From the NCBI GenBank assembly GCA_018401735.1, contig JAGYKI010000001.1, positions 1-64,000 of the forward strand: DNA of 64,000 nt, read 5' to 3'. This DNA is from Schleiferiaceae bacterium. GTDB lineage: Bacteria > Bacteroidota > Bacteroidia > Flavobacteriales > Schleiferiaceae. This document shows, one piece after another, positions 63,575 to 64,000 of this stretch; position 1 is the first letter of the stretch; each line of letters begins with the position of its first letter. The notes beneath the pieces were generated by a model, which had not been told where the DNA came from, did not search any database, and saw only the letters and a list, made by a program, of their open reading frames with translations. The position numbers were made by a program, and so were the translations under genes.

Positions 63575-64000
63575 CGAGGATAGCGTTGCTAATTAGTTTG
63601 TAGATTGTTTTTGAATTTGCATCGGGTAGCAAACTTATATGTTTTTGCAGGGTGGCAAAATCTTTTCTTTGGGCTGGACCAGTTTGTCTTTCCGCGGGAT
63701 CTTGCGTATCAATTTGCTTTACCTGCTCCTCAAGCAAAGGTTTAAGTAATTCTAAACTCAAGTTTTTATCTTTTAATATAAGATGCGAGAGGTGATATAG
63801 GTAATTGCTGAAATTATGACTGACTACCGCGGCAAGGTGCAAACTGGCTCTATCTTCCGAATTAAGGCGAGCGGAAAGTATTTGATTGTGGCTACAAAAT
63901 TCTTCCAATTGTACTAAGCTTTGCGGATCTTTTGCTTCGAGGCAGAAAGTTATTTTTTCGATGGGCGTCTGAGCATCGGGACGCAGACTCATAGGCGGGT
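63552..64000 (-). CDS. DUF2520/Rossmann-like protein, 5' part outside the window
   Basis: The C-terminal part of a DUF2520 family protein: SLRPDAQTPIEKITFCLEA, then RASLHLAAVVSHNFSNYLYHLS and DPAERQTGPAQRKDFATLQKHI. The conserved segment before it (P-P-M-S-L) shows that the gene continues past 64000; the ATG at 63992 is internal. The missing part should hold the nucleotide-binding Rossmann fold. Upstream member of the KdsC-UbiA-Maf run. Confidence 0.85.
   Translation of the reverse strand, partial: PPMSLRPDAQTPIEKITFCLEAKDPQSLVQLEEFCSHNQILSARLNSEDRASLHLAAVVSHNFSNYLYHLSHLILKDKNLSLELLKPLLEEQVKQIDTQDPAERQTGPAQRKDFATLQKHISLLPDANSKTIYKLISNAILGDNEEKL

Overview
The window looks like chromosomal DNA of a Bacteroidota bacterium, most likely a marine Flavobacteriales or Cryomorphaceae-type member. 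The base composition is AT-rich. Many genes lack a Shine-Dalgarno sequence and have the Bacteroidota -7 promoter box (TAnnTTTG) a few bases before the start codon. One secreted protein carries a type B (gliding-motility-associated) C-terminal sorting domain of the type IX secretion system. Lipoprotein signals are frequent, and several gene pairs (rho/DUF4293, tsaD/TamB, a DUF2520-KdsC-UbiA-Maf block) are arranged as I recall them from this phylum. I see no tRNA, rRNA, CRISPR array, prophage or transposase. Most of the window is ordinary housekeeping DNA at high coding density, often with overlapping stops and starts.

Layout: 0-4 kb, a minus-strand group with a cysteine-cluster protein, a polyprenyl-phosphate sugar transferase, a lipoprotein and a Gfo/Idh/MocA oxidoreductase. 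4-14 kb, pcm, an AIM24-like protein, queE, tag, rho, a DUF4293 protein, a phosphoesterase, truA and an ABC exporter. 14-19 kb, a YeiH-type transporter, three tandem related putative outer-membrane proteins, a band-7 protein and a J-domain protein. 19-25 kb, hisS overlapping hutH, then a large type IX-secreted PKD protein. 25-38 kb, a THUMP-like methyltransferase, an AI-2E family transporter, a DUF4159 protein, rsmE, tsaD, TamB, rnz, pyrB, pyrR and an Mpl-like ligase. 38-45 kb, two lipoproteins, an acyltransferase, a NUDIX hydrolase, oxyR, a Lon N-domain protein and a cyclophilin lipoprotein. 45-57 kb, a tricorn-type protease, a secreted C1 peptidase, a LruC protein, hutG and hutI, and two envelope proteins. 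57-61.5 kb, a strip in which four or five consecutive genes are all broken by small indels. 61.5-64 kb, the intact Maf-UbiA-KdsC-DUF2520 block.

Pathways: histidine breakdown is present as hutH at 20.5 kb and hutI-hutG at 52-54 kb; urocanate hydratase is not in the window. PyrR and PyrB form a pyrimidine unit whose predicted transcript has almost no leader. Rnz, RsmE, TsaD, TruA, QueE and HisRS give the window a strong RNA-maturation content.

The most unusual items are: (1) a family of dispersed MITE-like or REP-like elements with imperfect terminal inverted repeats, seen as one full copy (28.3-28.6 kb), one partial copy (1-142) and one internally deleted inverted copy (44.8-44.9 kb), each just downstream of a gene; (2) a candidate independent small transcript with its own promoter, hairpin, 29-codon reading frame and strong terminator (44.21-44.37 kb); (3) the frameshift-ridden strip at 57.3-61.5 kb, which may be low-accuracy sequence rather than real gene decay; (4) several essential-type genes that can only start at TTG or GTG.
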